This document shows, piece by piece, positions 24,389 to 32,116 of a stretch of 35,361 bases of DNA (positions are counted from its first letter, which is position 1; the number at the start of each line of letters is the position of its first letter). The notes under the pieces are model-generated. The model saw nothing but the letters and a program-made list of their open reading frames with translations, was not told the DNA's origin and did no database searches. This DNA is from an uncultured Clostridium sp. (lineage in GTDB: Bacteria; Bacillota; Clostridia; Christensenellales; CAG-138): contig UQNF01000015.1 in assembly GCA_900542285.1 (NCBI GenBank), positions 1 to 35,361 of the forward strand, in the 5' to 3' direction. The position numbers and the translations under genes were made by a program.

Positions 24389-25352
24389 AACAACCGCCTT
24401 GGCGCAGGCTATATCCGACGAAATGCTCCGACGGAAGCGCAGAATGAAGAAGCTGGAGGCAGACAGGTACGAGGAAGTCTGTTTCCGTGTGCCCGAGCTT
24501 CGACAGCTGGATTCAGACATAAAGGCGATGACCTTCGATCTTGGACGCAGTCTCATGGGCAGCGGCTCGCAAAAGAATATATATGACAGTGCGGAGATGC
24601 TGATAGCTGATTATGATGCTCAGAAGCATAACAAGCTGGTTGAAAATGGATTCCCCACCGACTACCTTGACCATCAATATGTTTGCAGAGATTGTCGTGA
24701 TACCGGAAGGATCGGCGATGAGCTGTGCCGTTGCGTCAATCAGCTTGCGATCAACATTCTTTTTGAAGACTCAGGCCTGGATCCTAAGCAATGTTTTGAA
24801 GTCTTCGATCTGGATCTGCAGCGCACCCCCAGCGAGAGGAATGCCATGAGCAAGATCCGCGACGCGGCTATCTGCTATGCGCAGAACTTTCCGGATAACG
24901 AAAAGCGTGATCTTCTCTACATCGGTGAACCCGGTGTCGGAAAGACGTTCCTTGTTAACTGCATCGGCGGAGCGGTTCTCAAGAGGGGTTATTCTGTTCT
25001 CAAGATAAGTTCCAATAAGCTTATCCAGCTAACCCTTGATACATTGAGAGCTGACCCGAGCGAAAAGCCGGACTTCATCTTCCCCGATCTGCTGATAATC
25101 GATGATCTTGGCACCGAGCCGATGATACCGAATATTACGATAGAGACGCTTCTCAGCATACTATGCCAGCGGCAGGATTCCGGAAAAGCAACGATAGTCG
25201 CAACCAACCTTGATGCCAGAGCATCCGAGCAAAACCCCCAGGAAACCATATGGAGCATCTACAGTGAACGCTTTGCTTCAAGACTGATAGCGCCAAGAAC
25301 TGTTAAAATACAAACGATACACACTACAAATGTCAGGCTTGTTCAGCGTTAG
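24378..25352 (+). CDS. DnaC/DnaI-like helicase loader ATPase
   Basis: This AAA+ ATPase loads the replicative helicase onto DNA. It is 324 residues. The N-terminal part carries a cysteine cluster (YVCRDCRDTGRIGDELCRCV, about residues 95-115), as in clostridial DnaC-like proteins. The ATPase follows with Walker A GEPGVGKTFL, Walker B LLIIDDLGTE and the arginine-finger region YSERFASRL. I chose the ATG at 24378 with GAGAGG seven bases upstream; a TTG five codons earlier lies deeper inside the preceding gene. It overlaps the DnaD-domain gene and is followed by a terminator. Confidence 0.93.
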   Translation: MKIRTTALAQAISDEMLRRKRRMKKLEADRYEEVCFRVPELRQLDSDIKAMTFDLGRSLMGSGSQKNIYDSAEMLIADYDAQKHNKLVENGFPTDYLDHQYVCRDCRDTGRIGDELCRCVNQLAINILFEDSGLDPKQCFEVFDLDLQRTPSERNAMSKIRDAAICYAQNFPDNEKRDLLYIGEPGVGKTFLVNCIGGAVLKRGYSVLKISSNKLIQLTLDTLRADPSEKPDFIFPDLLIIDDLGTEPMIPNITIETLLSILCQRQDSGKATIVATNLDARASEQNPQETIWSIYSERFASRLIAPRTVKIQTIHTTNVRLVQR

Positions 25353-25390
25353 TTCATTATTCTGTCAGGAAATAACATGAAATAGAAACC

Positions 25391-25417
25391 GGGTTCCGCT
25401 ATCAAATTGCGGAACCC
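25391..25417. terminator. terminator between the dnaC-like and VTT genes
   Basis: A 9-bp stem, GGGTTCCGC / GCGGAACCC, has a 9-base loop. TAATTT follows on the plus strand and a T-rich stretch on the minus strand, so it may serve both converging genes. Confidence 0.75.
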
Positions 25418-25453
25418 TAATTTAAATAACTATTCTTCATTATTGCTCACAAC

Positions 25454-26305
25454 TCAGTCGGTTTCATCCGTGTCGCAGTCGGCAGCATCCGTATGAGCCG
25501 CTGCTTCGCAAATATCGTCCGTACTGTCCGATTTGTTTTTATGAAGCCTCATATGCAGCTTTTCATACAGCATGATCAGATTCTTCTTTTGCCAGAACAG
25601 TATTACGACCAGAACTATCAGCGGCAGGCACATCAAAGCAGCAGTCAGGTAATCAAATTTGTTCAGCCTTCCTCCGACCGCACAAACGGTATAGACAGTC
25701 GGAATGCATCCGATCGCAACCGCAAGCATGAATGAAGAAAACTTCATTTTGGTCTTTGCAGCTACATATGGTATCGTTCCGTTTGGGATAAGCGGCAGTA
25801 TTGACGCTAAAAACACAGTGAAAGCGGGATATTTGGAATCCAATATCTGCTTTGCTTTTCCTGAAGTCAAGCTCTTGCTGGTTGTTGAAGGCAGCAGCTT
25901 TTCAAGTCCGCCATGCAACGCTCTGCAGGCAAGGAATACTACCGCATTTGCGCTCACATAGCCAAGGTAGCAGACTATTGAAGCCCGAACAGTCCCAAAG
26001 ATAAAGCCACATGCAACCTGTATCGGAACGCTTGGAAGGAATATCGTTATTATCTGAACGAATTGCAGCAAAAACGCAACAAAATATCCCTTAAAGGTCG
26101 TGAAGCTCTTGAGATAGGCTTCGATGGCTTCGTTATCGCCCTCAGCCAACACATCGATAAATCCCGGAAGGACGCTATTCAATGATATGTACAGCAAGAA
26201 AACGATCAGCGCAAGCATCGCGACGTTGATAACAATTTTTATAATCTTATTCTTTCTTTCCTTCACCTTCATTACATCCATTTCGCAACTAATTTTGTGT
26301 GTCAT
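25454..26305 (-). CDS. TVP38/TMEM64-family (VTT-domain) membrane protein
   Basis: This is a polytopic inner-membrane protein of the DedA-like VTT superfamily; related members move or scramble lipids. The 283 residues show a first segment at about 22-42 and the reentrant-helix motif FLPSVPIQVACGFIFGT with GYVSANAVVFLACR. The second family motif is SILPLIPNGTIPYVAAKTKM. An acidic cytoplasmic tail ends the protein. The ATG at 26305 lacks a clear ribosome site; later in-frame ATGs (codons 9 and 12) are possible starts. It is not closely linked to any partner gene. Confidence 0.88.
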   Translation of the reverse strand: MTHKISCEMDVMKVKERKNKIIKIVINVAMLALIVFLLYISLNSVLPGFIDVLAEGDNEAIEAYLKSFTTFKGYFVAFLLQFVQIITIFLPSVPIQVACGFIFGTVRASIVCYLGYVSANAVVFLACRALHGGLEKLLPSTTSKSLTSGKAKQILDSKYPAFTVFLASILPLIPNGTIPYVAAKTKMKFSSFMLAVAIGCIPTVYTVCAVGGRLNKFDYLTAALMCLPLIVLVVILFWQKKNLIMLYEKLHMRLHKNKSDSTDDICEAAAHTDAADCDTDETD

Positions 26306-26332
26306 AACATAACTGTCAAAATAAAAGCCCGA

Positions 26333-26557
26333 TCAATCCGTCTCTCCCTCGGTTTCCCGATATTCCAGAAGATCGCCCGGAGTACATTTAAGCACTTCGC
26401 AAAGCTTTGCCAAGGTCTCGAACTTGATGCCCTTTGCTCTGCCATTTTTTAGAACAGAGGTATTGACCAAAGATATTCCTATCTTCTCGGACAGTGCGGT
26501 GACGCTCATCTTTCTTTTTGCAAGCATGACATCTATGTTAATAATTATCTCGCCCAT
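26333..26557 (-). CDS. Xre-type helix-turn-helix regulator
   Basis: This is a 74-residue Cro/CI-type DNA-binding protein of the short YozG-like class. The helix-turn-helix is visible as VTALSEKIGISLVNTSVLKNG, followed by KFETLAKLCEVLKCTPGDLL, a hallmark of this family. It begins 7 bases after the DUF2975 gene and is almost certainly cotranscribed with it. It probably controls its own operon. Confidence 0.9.
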   Translation of the reverse strand: MGEIIINIDVMLAKRKMSVTALSEKIGISLVNTSVLKNGRAKGIKFETLAKLCEVLKCTPGDLLEYRETEGETD

Positions 26558-26564
26558 ATCGCCC

Positions 26565-27044
26565 TCACACTATGCTGTCATTCTCTTCTTTTATCTTCGC
26601 AGCTTTTTGAATTAGATGCGAAAGACAGAACGCTGCAAGTGCAACAGCCCCTGAGATAAGCGAAAACAGCAGCGCTGCAAGAAAAAGCCCGTCGATGCCT
26701 TTATCAAGAGATTTTACCGCAAACCACACGCTAAGAATCAGCAGATACATGCCCTCGGCAAGCGAATAGAAAGCGATATGCTTCATATTCTTAACATTCT
26801 CTTTTGAAAACGAGTTGTCCTTTCCTATCTCGATCGTTATTTTCCACGCACTGATCATAGCAAGGATACAAGGTATCACGGCAATCTCGGCAAACACAGT
26901 CAATAGCGTTCCATGTCCTTCGAACAGTGTTTCGGAACGGCCCATAATGCTCATGGGTATCAGCAGGCAAAACGCAGCAAGGCATACCAAACCGAAAAAG
27001 ACGATCCCTACCCTAAGCCAAGTCTTTAATCCGTTCTGATTCAT
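26565..27044 (-). CDS. DUF2975 membrane protein
   Basis: The 159-residue protein has four membrane segments (about 11-33, 47-66, 85-107 and 115-140 of the short form). The charged loop ITIEIGKDNSFSKENVKNMK is typical of DUF2975. The family is nearly always paired with a short Xre regulator, as here, but its function is unknown. I chose the ATG at 27044 with GGGAGG six bases upstream over an in-frame start six codons earlier. Confidence 0.88.
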   Translation of the reverse strand: MNQNGLKTWLRVGIVFFGLVCLAAFCLLIPMSIMGRSETLFEGHGTLLTVFAEIAVIPCILAMISAWKITIEIGKDNSFSKENVKNMKHIAFYSLAEGMYLLILSVWFAVKSLDKGIDGLFLAALLFSLISGAVALAAFCLSHLIQKAAKIKEENDSIV

Positions 27045-27137
27045 AGCTATCCTCCCGACCATGTTCTCTTAGCAATAATACCAGAAAATCAGCTATTCTG
27101 CAAGTATTTATTGATTTATATTAATAACATGCCGAAT

Positions 27138-28019
27138 TTAAACATCTCTTTTGCCGATGCGCTCCGCAATGCTCTTTGCGGTAGGAGATGCTGCGATTCC
27201 GCCTCTGGATGTCTCTCTCAGATCCGTATTCATCATTCGACCGACATTTCGCATTGCGACTACCACCTCGTCGAATGGGATGATGCTGCTTATACCTGCG
27301 AGTACCATATCCGCTGCAAGCACCGCATCCGCAGCACCCATCGCATTTCTTTTGATGCACGGACACTCCACAAGCCCGGCGACCGGATCACACACAAGGC
27401 CCATAATGTTCTTAAGGGCTATCGCAGCCGCGTCCAGGCACGCCTTAGGTTTGGCACCGCAAAGCTCTGCCAACGCTGCCGCAGCCATTGCTGCACCCGA
27501 ACCGACTTCGGCTTGGCATCCGCCTGCCGCCCCCGAGATGCTCGCGTTCTTTGCGATAATGATACCGACGGCCCCTGCGGTAAACAGTCCGTTCACAAGA
27601 TCCCTATCCGTGAATCCGTGTTTCTCGCTGCACATTACAAGCACAGCCGGAAGCACCCCGCTGGCTCCGGCGGTCGGCGTCGCAACGATCTTGCCCATTG
27701 AAGCATTGACCTCAGTCACCGCCATCGCCGCTGCGCAAATCTTTGCCATATCCGTACCCATATTCGCATCAGGCGCAAACACATACAGCTTTTCGGCATT
27801 ATCTCCGGCAAGGCCTGTCATGGTCTGCTGCTTATTGGTAAGGCCAAGCTCGATCGACTTCTGCATTACCATCAGGTTTTCGAACATTTCGTTGATGATA
27901 TCATCGTAACTGCGTTCCGACTTTTCCATCTCATGACGGATTGTCGCCTCGGCAATGGTAATGCCCTCGCGTTCACAGATCTCAACAAGTTCCTTCCCGG
28001 TATCAAATGAATAACTCAT
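27138..28019 (-). CDS. sdaAA: L-serine dehydratase, iron-sulfur-dependent, alpha subunit
   Basis: It deaminates L-serine to pyruvate and ammonia using a [4Fe-4S] cluster. The 293-residue catalytic subunit shows ATPTAGASGVLPAVL and the cluster cysteines in GGCQAEVGSG and LVCDPVAGLVECPCIKRN. I chose the ATG at 28019, which overlaps the sdaAB stop (ATGA). An ATG three codons earlier lies too close to the GAGGAG site. Both subunits form one coupled transcript. It supplies pyruvate for fermentation and detoxifies excess serine. Confidence 0.96.
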   Translation of the reverse strand: MSYSFDTGKELVEICEREGITIAEATIRHEMEKSERSYDDIINEMFENLMVMQKSIELGLTNKQQTMTGLAGDNAEKLYVFAPDANMGTDMAKICAAAMAVTEVNASMGKIVATPTAGASGVLPAVLVMCSEKHGFTDRDLVNGLFTAGAVGIIIAKNASISGAAGGCQAEVGSGAAMAAAALAELCGAKPKACLDAAAIALKNIMGLVCDPVAGLVECPCIKRNAMGAADAVLAADMVLAGISSIIPFDEVVVAMRNVGRMMNTDLRETSRGGIAASPTAKSIAERIGKRDV

Positions 28020-28678
28020 AAAGCACATATCTCCTCAATGTCGTCAACATATGTCTTGATCCCATTAAGAACTTCACGGCTGACGACCGCATCCGTCTCT
28101 ATCACCATACATGCTCTTTTACGCTTGGCATGTCTGAAAACCCTCATAAATGCCACATTTATCTGCATTGCCGCAAGCACGGTCGTTACCTTTGAGATAA
28201 CTCCCGGAGCGTCGGGATAAAACACGATAAGCGTTGGATATTTACCGCTGAAGGATACCTCCATCCCGTCTATTTCCTTTATCTCGATATTTCCTCCGCC
28301 AATCGAAATGCCGACAACCGTATGCATTGTTCCGTCTTCGCCAATGACCTTCACCATGGCGGTATTCGGATGATCGCACTCCTCCGAGCTGTAATGCACC
28401 TTAACATCCATGTTTTCGCTTTTAGCAAGGAGCATGGAATACTTTATCCTCTCATCATCAGGCCCTACCCCAAGTACCCCGGCAACAATAGCCCTGTCCG
28501 TGCCATGTCCCCTGCCCGTCTCGGCAAAGGAGCCATAGAGCGTAATATCGGTAGATGCTATATTGCCTGCTATCAGTCCGTGAGCAACAAGACCGATCCT
28601 GACCGCACCTGCGGTATGCGAACTGCTTGGCCCGACCATCCTAGGACCAATTATATCAAAAACGCTGTAATCTTTCAT
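28016..28678 (-). CDS. sdaAB: L-serine dehydratase, iron-sulfur-dependent, beta subunit with ACT domain
   Basis: This is the partner of SdaAA. The 220 residues have an N-terminal serine-dehydratase beta domain (VFDIIGPRMVGPSSSHTAGA, GSFAETGRGHGTDRA). A C-terminal ACT domain (about residues 148-218; PTLIVFYPDAPGVISKVTTV) is a likely amino-acid sensor. GAGG lies eight bases before the ATG. The stop overlaps sdaAA. Confidence 0.96.
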   Translation of the reverse strand: MKDYSVFDIIGPRMVGPSSSHTAGAVRIGLVAHGLIAGNIASTDITLYGSFAETGRGHGTDRAIVAGVLGVGPDDERIKYSMLLAKSENMDVKVHYSSEECDHPNTAMVKVIGEDGTMHTVVGISIGGGNIEIKEIDGMEVSFSGKYPTLIVFYPDAPGVISKVTTVLAAMQINVAFMRVFRHAKRKRACMVIETDAVVSREVLNGIKTYVDDIEEICAL

Positions 28679-28717
28679 AATTCATTCCTCAAAGCCAGGG
28701 TTATTGAAAGCAATTGA

Positions 28718-28746
28718 ATAATACTCTATTATCAAGTGCATTGCAA
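28718..28746 (-). promoter_or_regulatory. sigma-A promoter of sdaAB-sdaAA
   Basis: On the minus strand: TTGCAA (28741-28746), 17 bases, TATTAT (28718-28723). It lies 39 bases before the sdaAB start. Confidence 0.6.
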
Positions 28747-28877
28747 TACCCAATATGTTCTAAAGCCAACATTATATTTCCGTTGGGTACTTTACTTTTT
28801 ACATAAGCTGTAGGAAAATAGCAATGTTAGGGTTTTTATGCAAAAAAATCCCGAAACCAATTTTATGGAGGCTATTC

Positions 28878-29459
28878 ATGGATTTCATCGTTGAAGTATC
28901 CGCACGCCATGTGCATCTCACACAAGAACATGTTGAAGTTCTTTTCGGTAAGGGTCACGAACTGACCTTTGATCGTCCCCTTTCCCAGCCCGGCCAGTTC
29001 CTCAGCAAGGAAAAGGTTACCATTCAGAACGGCGACCGCAAGATCGAGCGCGTTTCCATCCTCGGGCCGGTTCGCAAGGCAGACCAGGTTGAGGTTTCCA
29101 AGACCGACAGCGTTACCCTTCGCGCAGAGGGCTTTATTCGTGAGTCCGGCGACATCGCAGGCACCGCTCCCATCGAGATAGTTGGTCCCGAAGGAAGCAT
29201 TAAGCTCACCGAAGGCCTTATCATTGCAAAGCGTCACATCCATATGACTCCCGAAGATGCCGAAAAGTTTGGCGTCAAGGATAAGGATGTTGTTAGCGTT
29301 GCAGTCAATACCGAAGGACGCAAGACCGTCTTTGGCGATGTAGTCGTTCGAGTAAGCCCCAATTTCAGCCTTGCCATGCACATCGATACCGATGAAGCCA
29401 ACGGCGCAAATGTTCCCCGCAACGGTTGCCCCGGCCATATCGTCGACGTTCAATTCTAA
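28878..29459 (+). CDS. PduL-type phosphate acyltransferase
   Basis: The enzyme interconverts acyl-CoA (propionyl- or acetyl-CoA) and acyl-phosphate, giving ATP with an acyl kinase. It is 193 residues with two similar beta domains. The zinc-ligand motifs are SARHVHLT in the first and AKRHIHMT plus LAMHIDTDEAN in the second. I chose the ATG at 28878 with GGAGG six bases upstream; an in-frame start 18 codons earlier lacks support and adds a non-family leader. No microcompartment shell genes are near, and no obvious N-terminal encapsulation peptide is seen. A role as a cytoplasmic phosphotransacetylase is likely. Confidence 0.92.
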   Translation: MDFIVEVSARHVHLTQEHVEVLFGKGHELTFDRPLSQPGQFLSKEKVTIQNGDRKIERVSILGPVRKADQVEVSKTDSVTLRAEGFIRESGDIAGTAPIEIVGPEGSIKLTEGLIIAKRHIHMTPEDAEKFGVKDKDVVSVAVNTEGRKTVFGDVVVRVSPNFSLAMHIDTDEANGANVPRNGCPGHIVDVQF

Positions 29460-29478
29460 TAAGCATTTATCTGCACTT

Positions 29479-29510
29479 CGCTGCATTCCGACCGGTTTGC
29501 AGCGATTTTT
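29479..29510 (+). terminator. intrinsic terminator of the PduL-type gene
   Basis: Stem CGCTGCA (29479-29485) / TGCAGCG (29498-29504), then ATTTTTG and a further TTTTC. Confidence 0.83.
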
Positions 29511-29540
29511 GTTTTCTTCAAAATATATAGTCTTGGCTTA

Positions 29541-29569
29541 TTGACATCGTAACATAGTTATGTTACTAT
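29541..29569 (+). promoter_or_regulatory. sigma-A promoter of the yhbD-bactofilin operon with an operator-like palindrome between -35 and -10
   Basis: TTGACA (29541-29546), 17 bases, TACTAT (29564-29569). The spacer is almost wholly a palindrome, GTAACATA-GT-TATGTTAC (29549-29566): 8-bp perfect arms around a 2-base centre, ending inside the -10. A regulator dimer bound here would sit between the two promoter elements, as MerR-type and some TetR-type regulators do. The first gene of the operon encodes a protein with a MerR-like DNA-binding domain, so autoregulation is plausible. Confidence 0.75.
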
Positions 29570-29608
29570 TGTCTCAACAAGAAAGAATACCACGGTTGGA
29601 GGTGTTTT

Positions 29609-29998
29609 ATGGACGAAGTATTGGTATCCAAACGCGAGCTGTTAGAGATGTACGGAATTTCCTACGGTGCTTTGTACCGCTGGAAGCGCATCGGATTGAT
29701 CCCCGAAAGCTGGTTCATTCGTAAATCCACTCCGGTTGGGCAGGAAACCTTTTTTGAGCGTGACAGGATATGTCCCCGGATCGAGATGATTCTTTCGAGG
29801 AAGGACGGAGTATCGCTTGAAGAACTGGCCGATGAACTCATCGGAGAAAAGCAAAAGAGAAGCAGTCAAAGGTGCTTAGTCATCGTAACGGAGTATGATA
29901 AGCACACATACCCCCTGGAGCAGCTTGTTTCCTGCTCCGTTACGGAGGGTAACAGCAAAAAATCACTTATCGAATATCTTAAGGAGGTTGAGTTATGA
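29609..29998 (+). CDS. yhbD: YhbD family protein (DUF4004), MerR-like winged helix
   Basis: The 129-residue protein starts with VSKRELLEMYGISYGALYRWKR and GLIPESWFIRKSTPVGQETFF, the YhbD/DUF4004 signature. The helix-turn-helix resembles the MerR DNA-binding head but lacks the usual long dimerisation coiled coil. A Leu/Glu helix (SRKDGVSLEELADELIGEK) and a beta-rich tail follow. In Bacillus subtilis yhbD precedes the bactofilin genes yhbE and yhbF, the same order as here. Its stop overlaps the next gene by four bases (ATGA). GGAGG precedes the ATG. A regulatory role on the promoter at 29541-29569 is inferred. Confidence 0.85.
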   Translation: MDEVLVSKRELLEMYGISYGALYRWKRIGLIPESWFIRKSTPVGQETFFERDRICPRIEMILSRKDGVSLEELADELIGEKQKRSSQRCLVIVTEYDKHTYPLEQLVSCSVTEGNSKKSLIEYLKEVEL

Positions 29999-30768
29999 CA
30001 GGCAAGATGGATTTAAGGCTTAGCGGTTCAAGCACGGTAAGCGGTGGTGAATACAACATAGTGAGGATAAGCGGTTCCGGAAAAATCAACGGTAATATCA
30101 AATGCAGCGAGATTCACTGCTCCGGCTCTGCCAAAGTATTTGGTGACCTTTGCTCTGAACGGGTTTCCGCTTCCGGTTCATTGAGCGTAGAGGGCGATAT
30201 CATATGCCAAACGCTTTCGACATCGGGCAGCCTTAAGTGCAAGGGCGCGGAAGCAGCTCAATCCGTCAGCTGTTCCGGCAGCTCCGCATTCTCGGGCCCG
30301 CTTAAGGCGGATTCGCTGCGCGGAAGTGGCAGCGTCATTATAAGCGGCGGTATTCATTGTCGGGAGATAACCATTTCCGGCAGCTGTACGGCAAGCGATG
30401 GCGATGTTGAAGCTGAAACTTTCAAGAGTTCGGGAAGGCTTCAGATCGATACTTTGCTAAATGCAGAACATGTCGATATTACGCCTACGTCCGGTTCACA
30501 CATTGGTTCGATAGGCGGAAGCAGCATCGAGATCACACGCCCCACTGAACATAGTTTTGCTTTGTTCAGGAGTAAAGCTGCTGGCTCCGTTCCTCTCATC
30601 GTTATTGACAGCATTGAAGGAGACAATGTCAGACTTGAATGCACATCAGCAAAAGTCGTACGCGGCAAGGATGTTGTGATAGGAATCGGCTGCAGGATTG
30701 ATCGGGTCGAGTATACAGGCACTCTTGACGCAGCCGACGGCACGGTAAAAGAATTTGTACGAGTATAA
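29995..30768 (+). CDS. bactofilin-like polymer-forming protein (YhbE/F type)
   Basis: Bactofilins polymerise into filaments without nucleotides and scaffold envelope or motility machinery. This 257-residue protein is built from short beta-helix repeats carrying Ser-Gly-Ser turns about every 20 residues (RISGSGKINGNIK; IHCSGSAKVFGDL; SASGSLSVEGDI; STSGSLKCKGA). A distinct C-terminal beta domain (about 165-257) has IDSIEGDNVRLECTSAKVVR. It is translationally coupled to yhbD. Bacillus subtilis has two such genes (BacE and BacF); only one is present here. Ser-rich repeats favour a right-handed beta-helix. Confidence 0.85.
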   Translation: MTGKMDLRLSGSSTVSGGEYNIVRISGSGKINGNIKCSEIHCSGSAKVFGDLCSERVSASGSLSVEGDIICQTLSTSGSLKCKGAEAAQSVSCSGSSAFSGPLKADSLRGSGSVIISGGIHCREITISGSCTASDGDVEAETFKSSGRLQIDTLLNAEHVDITPTSGSHIGSIGGSSIEITRPTEHSFALFRSKAAGSVPLIVIDSIEGDNVRLECTSAKVVRGKDVVIGIGCRIDRVEYTGTLDAADGTVKEFVRV

Positions 30769-30887
30769 GCATAGGCATTGCTGAAAGCGAGCTGGTAGGA
30801 CTTGTTGACAGAGCGCTGCTGCCGGATAATCGTTTAGTTTACAGTAACAGCGCTCGCTCGCTTCAGCGCAAAGAATAATTATTTAAT

Positions 30888-30921
30888 AACAGCACCGAAG
30901 GGCTGAGCCAACGGTGCTGTT
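30888..30921. terminator. terminator after the bactofilin operon
   Basis: A perfect 10-bp stem, AACAGCACCG / CGGTGCTGTT, has a 14-base loop and TATTAT after it. Its upstream neighbour (30811-30855) forms a weaker 8-bp stem GAGCGCTG/CAGCGCTC with a 29-base loop. It lies 39 bases before the converging ireB stop and may serve both. Confidence 0.8.
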
Positions 30922-30960
30922 TATTATGCGAATTTTCACACGCTTCGGCAAAGAGAAGAA

Positions 30961-31257
30961 TTAAATCATATCTTCCTTGCCGTATTGCTCGATATATGAG
31001 CTTACAAGCTCTTCCATAAGTTCGTCACGTTCCAATGTTCTGATAAGATACCTTGCATTGTTATGACTGGTGATATATGTCGGATCACCGGAAAGCAGAT
31101 AACCGACAATCTGGTCAACAGGATCATAACCCTTTTCGGTCATGGCAGCGTAAACGCTCATAAGCACCTGATGTGCCGACTGCTTTTCGTTTGTCCTGCG
31201 GAATTTAATCGTATTTCCCAGGTTTTGAGAGCTGCTATCCGTTGAAGCCTTATCCAT
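30961..31257 (-). CDS. ireB: IreB-family regulatory phosphoprotein (DUF965/UPF0297)
   Basis: IreB is a small cytoplasmic protein phosphorylated by the PASTA kinase IreK/PrkC and controls cephalosporin tolerance in Enterococcus. The 98-residue product contains the conserved stretch YAAMTEKGYDPVDQIVGYLL, then SGDPTYITSHNNARYLIRTLERDE, nearly the family consensus. Ser and Thr residues near the N-terminus (ASTDSSSQ) are candidate phosphosites. The ATG at 31257 has GGAGG eight bases upstream; an ATG five codons earlier lies on top of that site. The gene is usually near alaS and the RuvX homologue yrrK; those are not here. Confidence 0.93.
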   Translation of the reverse strand: MDKASTDSSSQNLGNTIKFRRTNEKQSAHQVLMSVYAAMTEKGYDPVDQIVGYLLSGDPTYITSHNNARYLIRTLERDELMEELVSSYIEQYGKEDMI

Positions 31258-31289
31258 AGCGTTTACCTCCATCCTTTCGACTCAGCTAT

Positions 31290-31318
31290 ATTATAACATA
31301 CGGCACATTATTTCTCAA
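31290..31318 (-). promoter_or_regulatory. sigma-A promoter of ireB
   Basis: On the minus strand: TTGAGA (31313-31318), 17 bases, TATAAT (31290-31295). Confidence 0.75.
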
Positions 31319-31401
31319 TACCCAAAAAGCCGATTCGGCATATAATTCCGAATGTTTATTGACAGATTTTGTAATTTGAGAGCATTTTTACAATTTGGGG
31401 C

Positions 31402-31430
31402 TTGCAAACACTCTCCGTTTGTGCTACAAT
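31402..31430 (+). promoter_or_regulatory. sigma-A promoter of tRNA-Val
   Basis: TTGCAA (31402-31407), 17 bases, TACAAT (31425-31430). Transcription should begin a few bases before the tRNA 5' end. Confidence 0.75.
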
Positions 31431-31441
31431 CAAAAAGAAAT

Positions 31442-31518
31442 GGGGATGTGGCTCAGCTGGTTAGCGCGCTTCGCTCACATCGAAGAGGTCGGGGGTTCGA
31501 GTCCCTTCATCCCCACCA
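31442..31518 (+). tRNA. tRNA-Val (anticodon CAC), CCA encoded
   Basis: A 77-base cloverleaf: acceptor GGGGATG/CATCCCC and D arm with AGCTGGTTA. The anticodon stem is CTTCG/CGAAG, around loop CTCACAT (anticodon CAC, reading GUG, valine). The T loop is TTCGAGT. Discriminator A and an encoded CCA end the gene. The T stem uses two G-U pairs, and one D-stem pair is weak. A terminator follows directly. Confidence 0.92.
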
Positions 31519-31561
31519 GAAAAGAACCCACATTTGTTTACGACAATTGTGGGTTCTTTTC
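31519..31561. terminator. terminator of tRNA-Val
   Basis: A perfect 14-bp stem, GAAAAGAACCCACA / TGTGGGTTCTTTTC, begins at the base after CCA. A/T-rich ends on both sides make it possibly bidirectional. Confidence 0.9.
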
Positions 31562-31563
31562 AA

Positions 31564-31738
31564 CGAAATAAATCCCTAACGGGATTTGTGAAATACACTT
31601 CTTGCGTGAAATATTGCTTCGCAATGTGAAGTGCGCTGCGGCGCATGAGAGAATTTATTTCATTTCGATTGATGCTACAGCATCAAATTACGCAATGACT
31701 GCAGGTTATTATTTCACATCCGAAGGATATTTCACTAT
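31564..31738. repeat. hairpin-rich repetitive element built of GTGAAAT modules
   Basis: The stretch is a string of small palindromes: AAATCCC-TAAC-GGGATTT, ATTGC-TTC-GCAAT and GTGCGCTGCGGCGCAT. GATGCT-AC-AGCATC and ATCC-GAA-GGAT follow. They are separated by GTGAAATA / TATTTCAC units in both orientations. Outer arms GAAATAAAT (31565-31573) and ATTTATTTC (31653-31661) close the first part. It contains no gene. The pattern resembles short palindromic repeats scattered between genes in gut Clostridia; no second copy is seen in this window. Confidence 0.6.
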
Positions 31739-31789
31739 AACTCTACGAACGATTATGGTATATTTTGCTTAAGAAAGGTGTTGTTATCT

Positions 31790-32116
31790 ATGATTTCCTA
31801 TTCTGAAATAACAAAGCTATTTTCCTTTGATTTGAAAGGCAAATGGTGTATCGAGATAGAATTTTTGGTGAACGGATGTCCGCGTTATCAGTCTTGCTGG
31901 ATGGGAAAAACACCGGATAAAGCGAACAAAGAAAAAGATTCATTTTGGTACGGTTTGGTACCGGATGGTTCTGAAGCATACGATTTCGATAATTTTCATG
32001 ACTTTTCTACCACACCTGTGTTTGATGGGAAATCCTTAAAAAAAATTTGGAACAAAGTTGTTATTTTGTCCATAGATGGTTGTGATCCACAAGAACGGAT
32101 ACAGGCATATCTTTAA
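31790..32116 (+). CDS. small hypothetical protein (accessory region)
   Basis: I do not recognise a named family. The 108-residue soluble protein has an aromatic-rich core: GKWCIEIEFLVNG, FWYGLVPDGSEAYDFDNF and TTPVFDGKSLKKIWNKV. Size, fold-like beta pattern and location resemble immunity-type or stand-alone accessory proteins, but no toxin gene is beside it. AAAGG lies about 11 bases before the ATG at 31790; a GTG four codons earlier is in frame. Codon use is clearly more AT-rich than in the housekeeping genes, consistent with acquired DNA. A terminator follows about 100 bases downstream. Confidence 0.65.
   Translation: MISYSEITKLFSFDLKGKWCIEIEFLVNGCPRYQSCWMGKTPDKANKEKDSFWYGLVPDGSEAYDFDNFHDFSTTPVFDGKSLKKIWNKVVILSIDGCDPQERIQAYL

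Noticed and set aside
30769..30880. Coding-like plus-strand frame just after the bactofilin gene (about 33 codons, SELVGLVDRALLPDNRLVY)
   Set aside because: No start codon or ribosome site; a run this short can occur by chance. A frameshifted end of the bactofilin gene is conceivable but unsupported.
31564..31738. CRISPR array
   Set aside because: The repeat units are short, occur in both orientations and have irregular spacing; no cas genes in the window.
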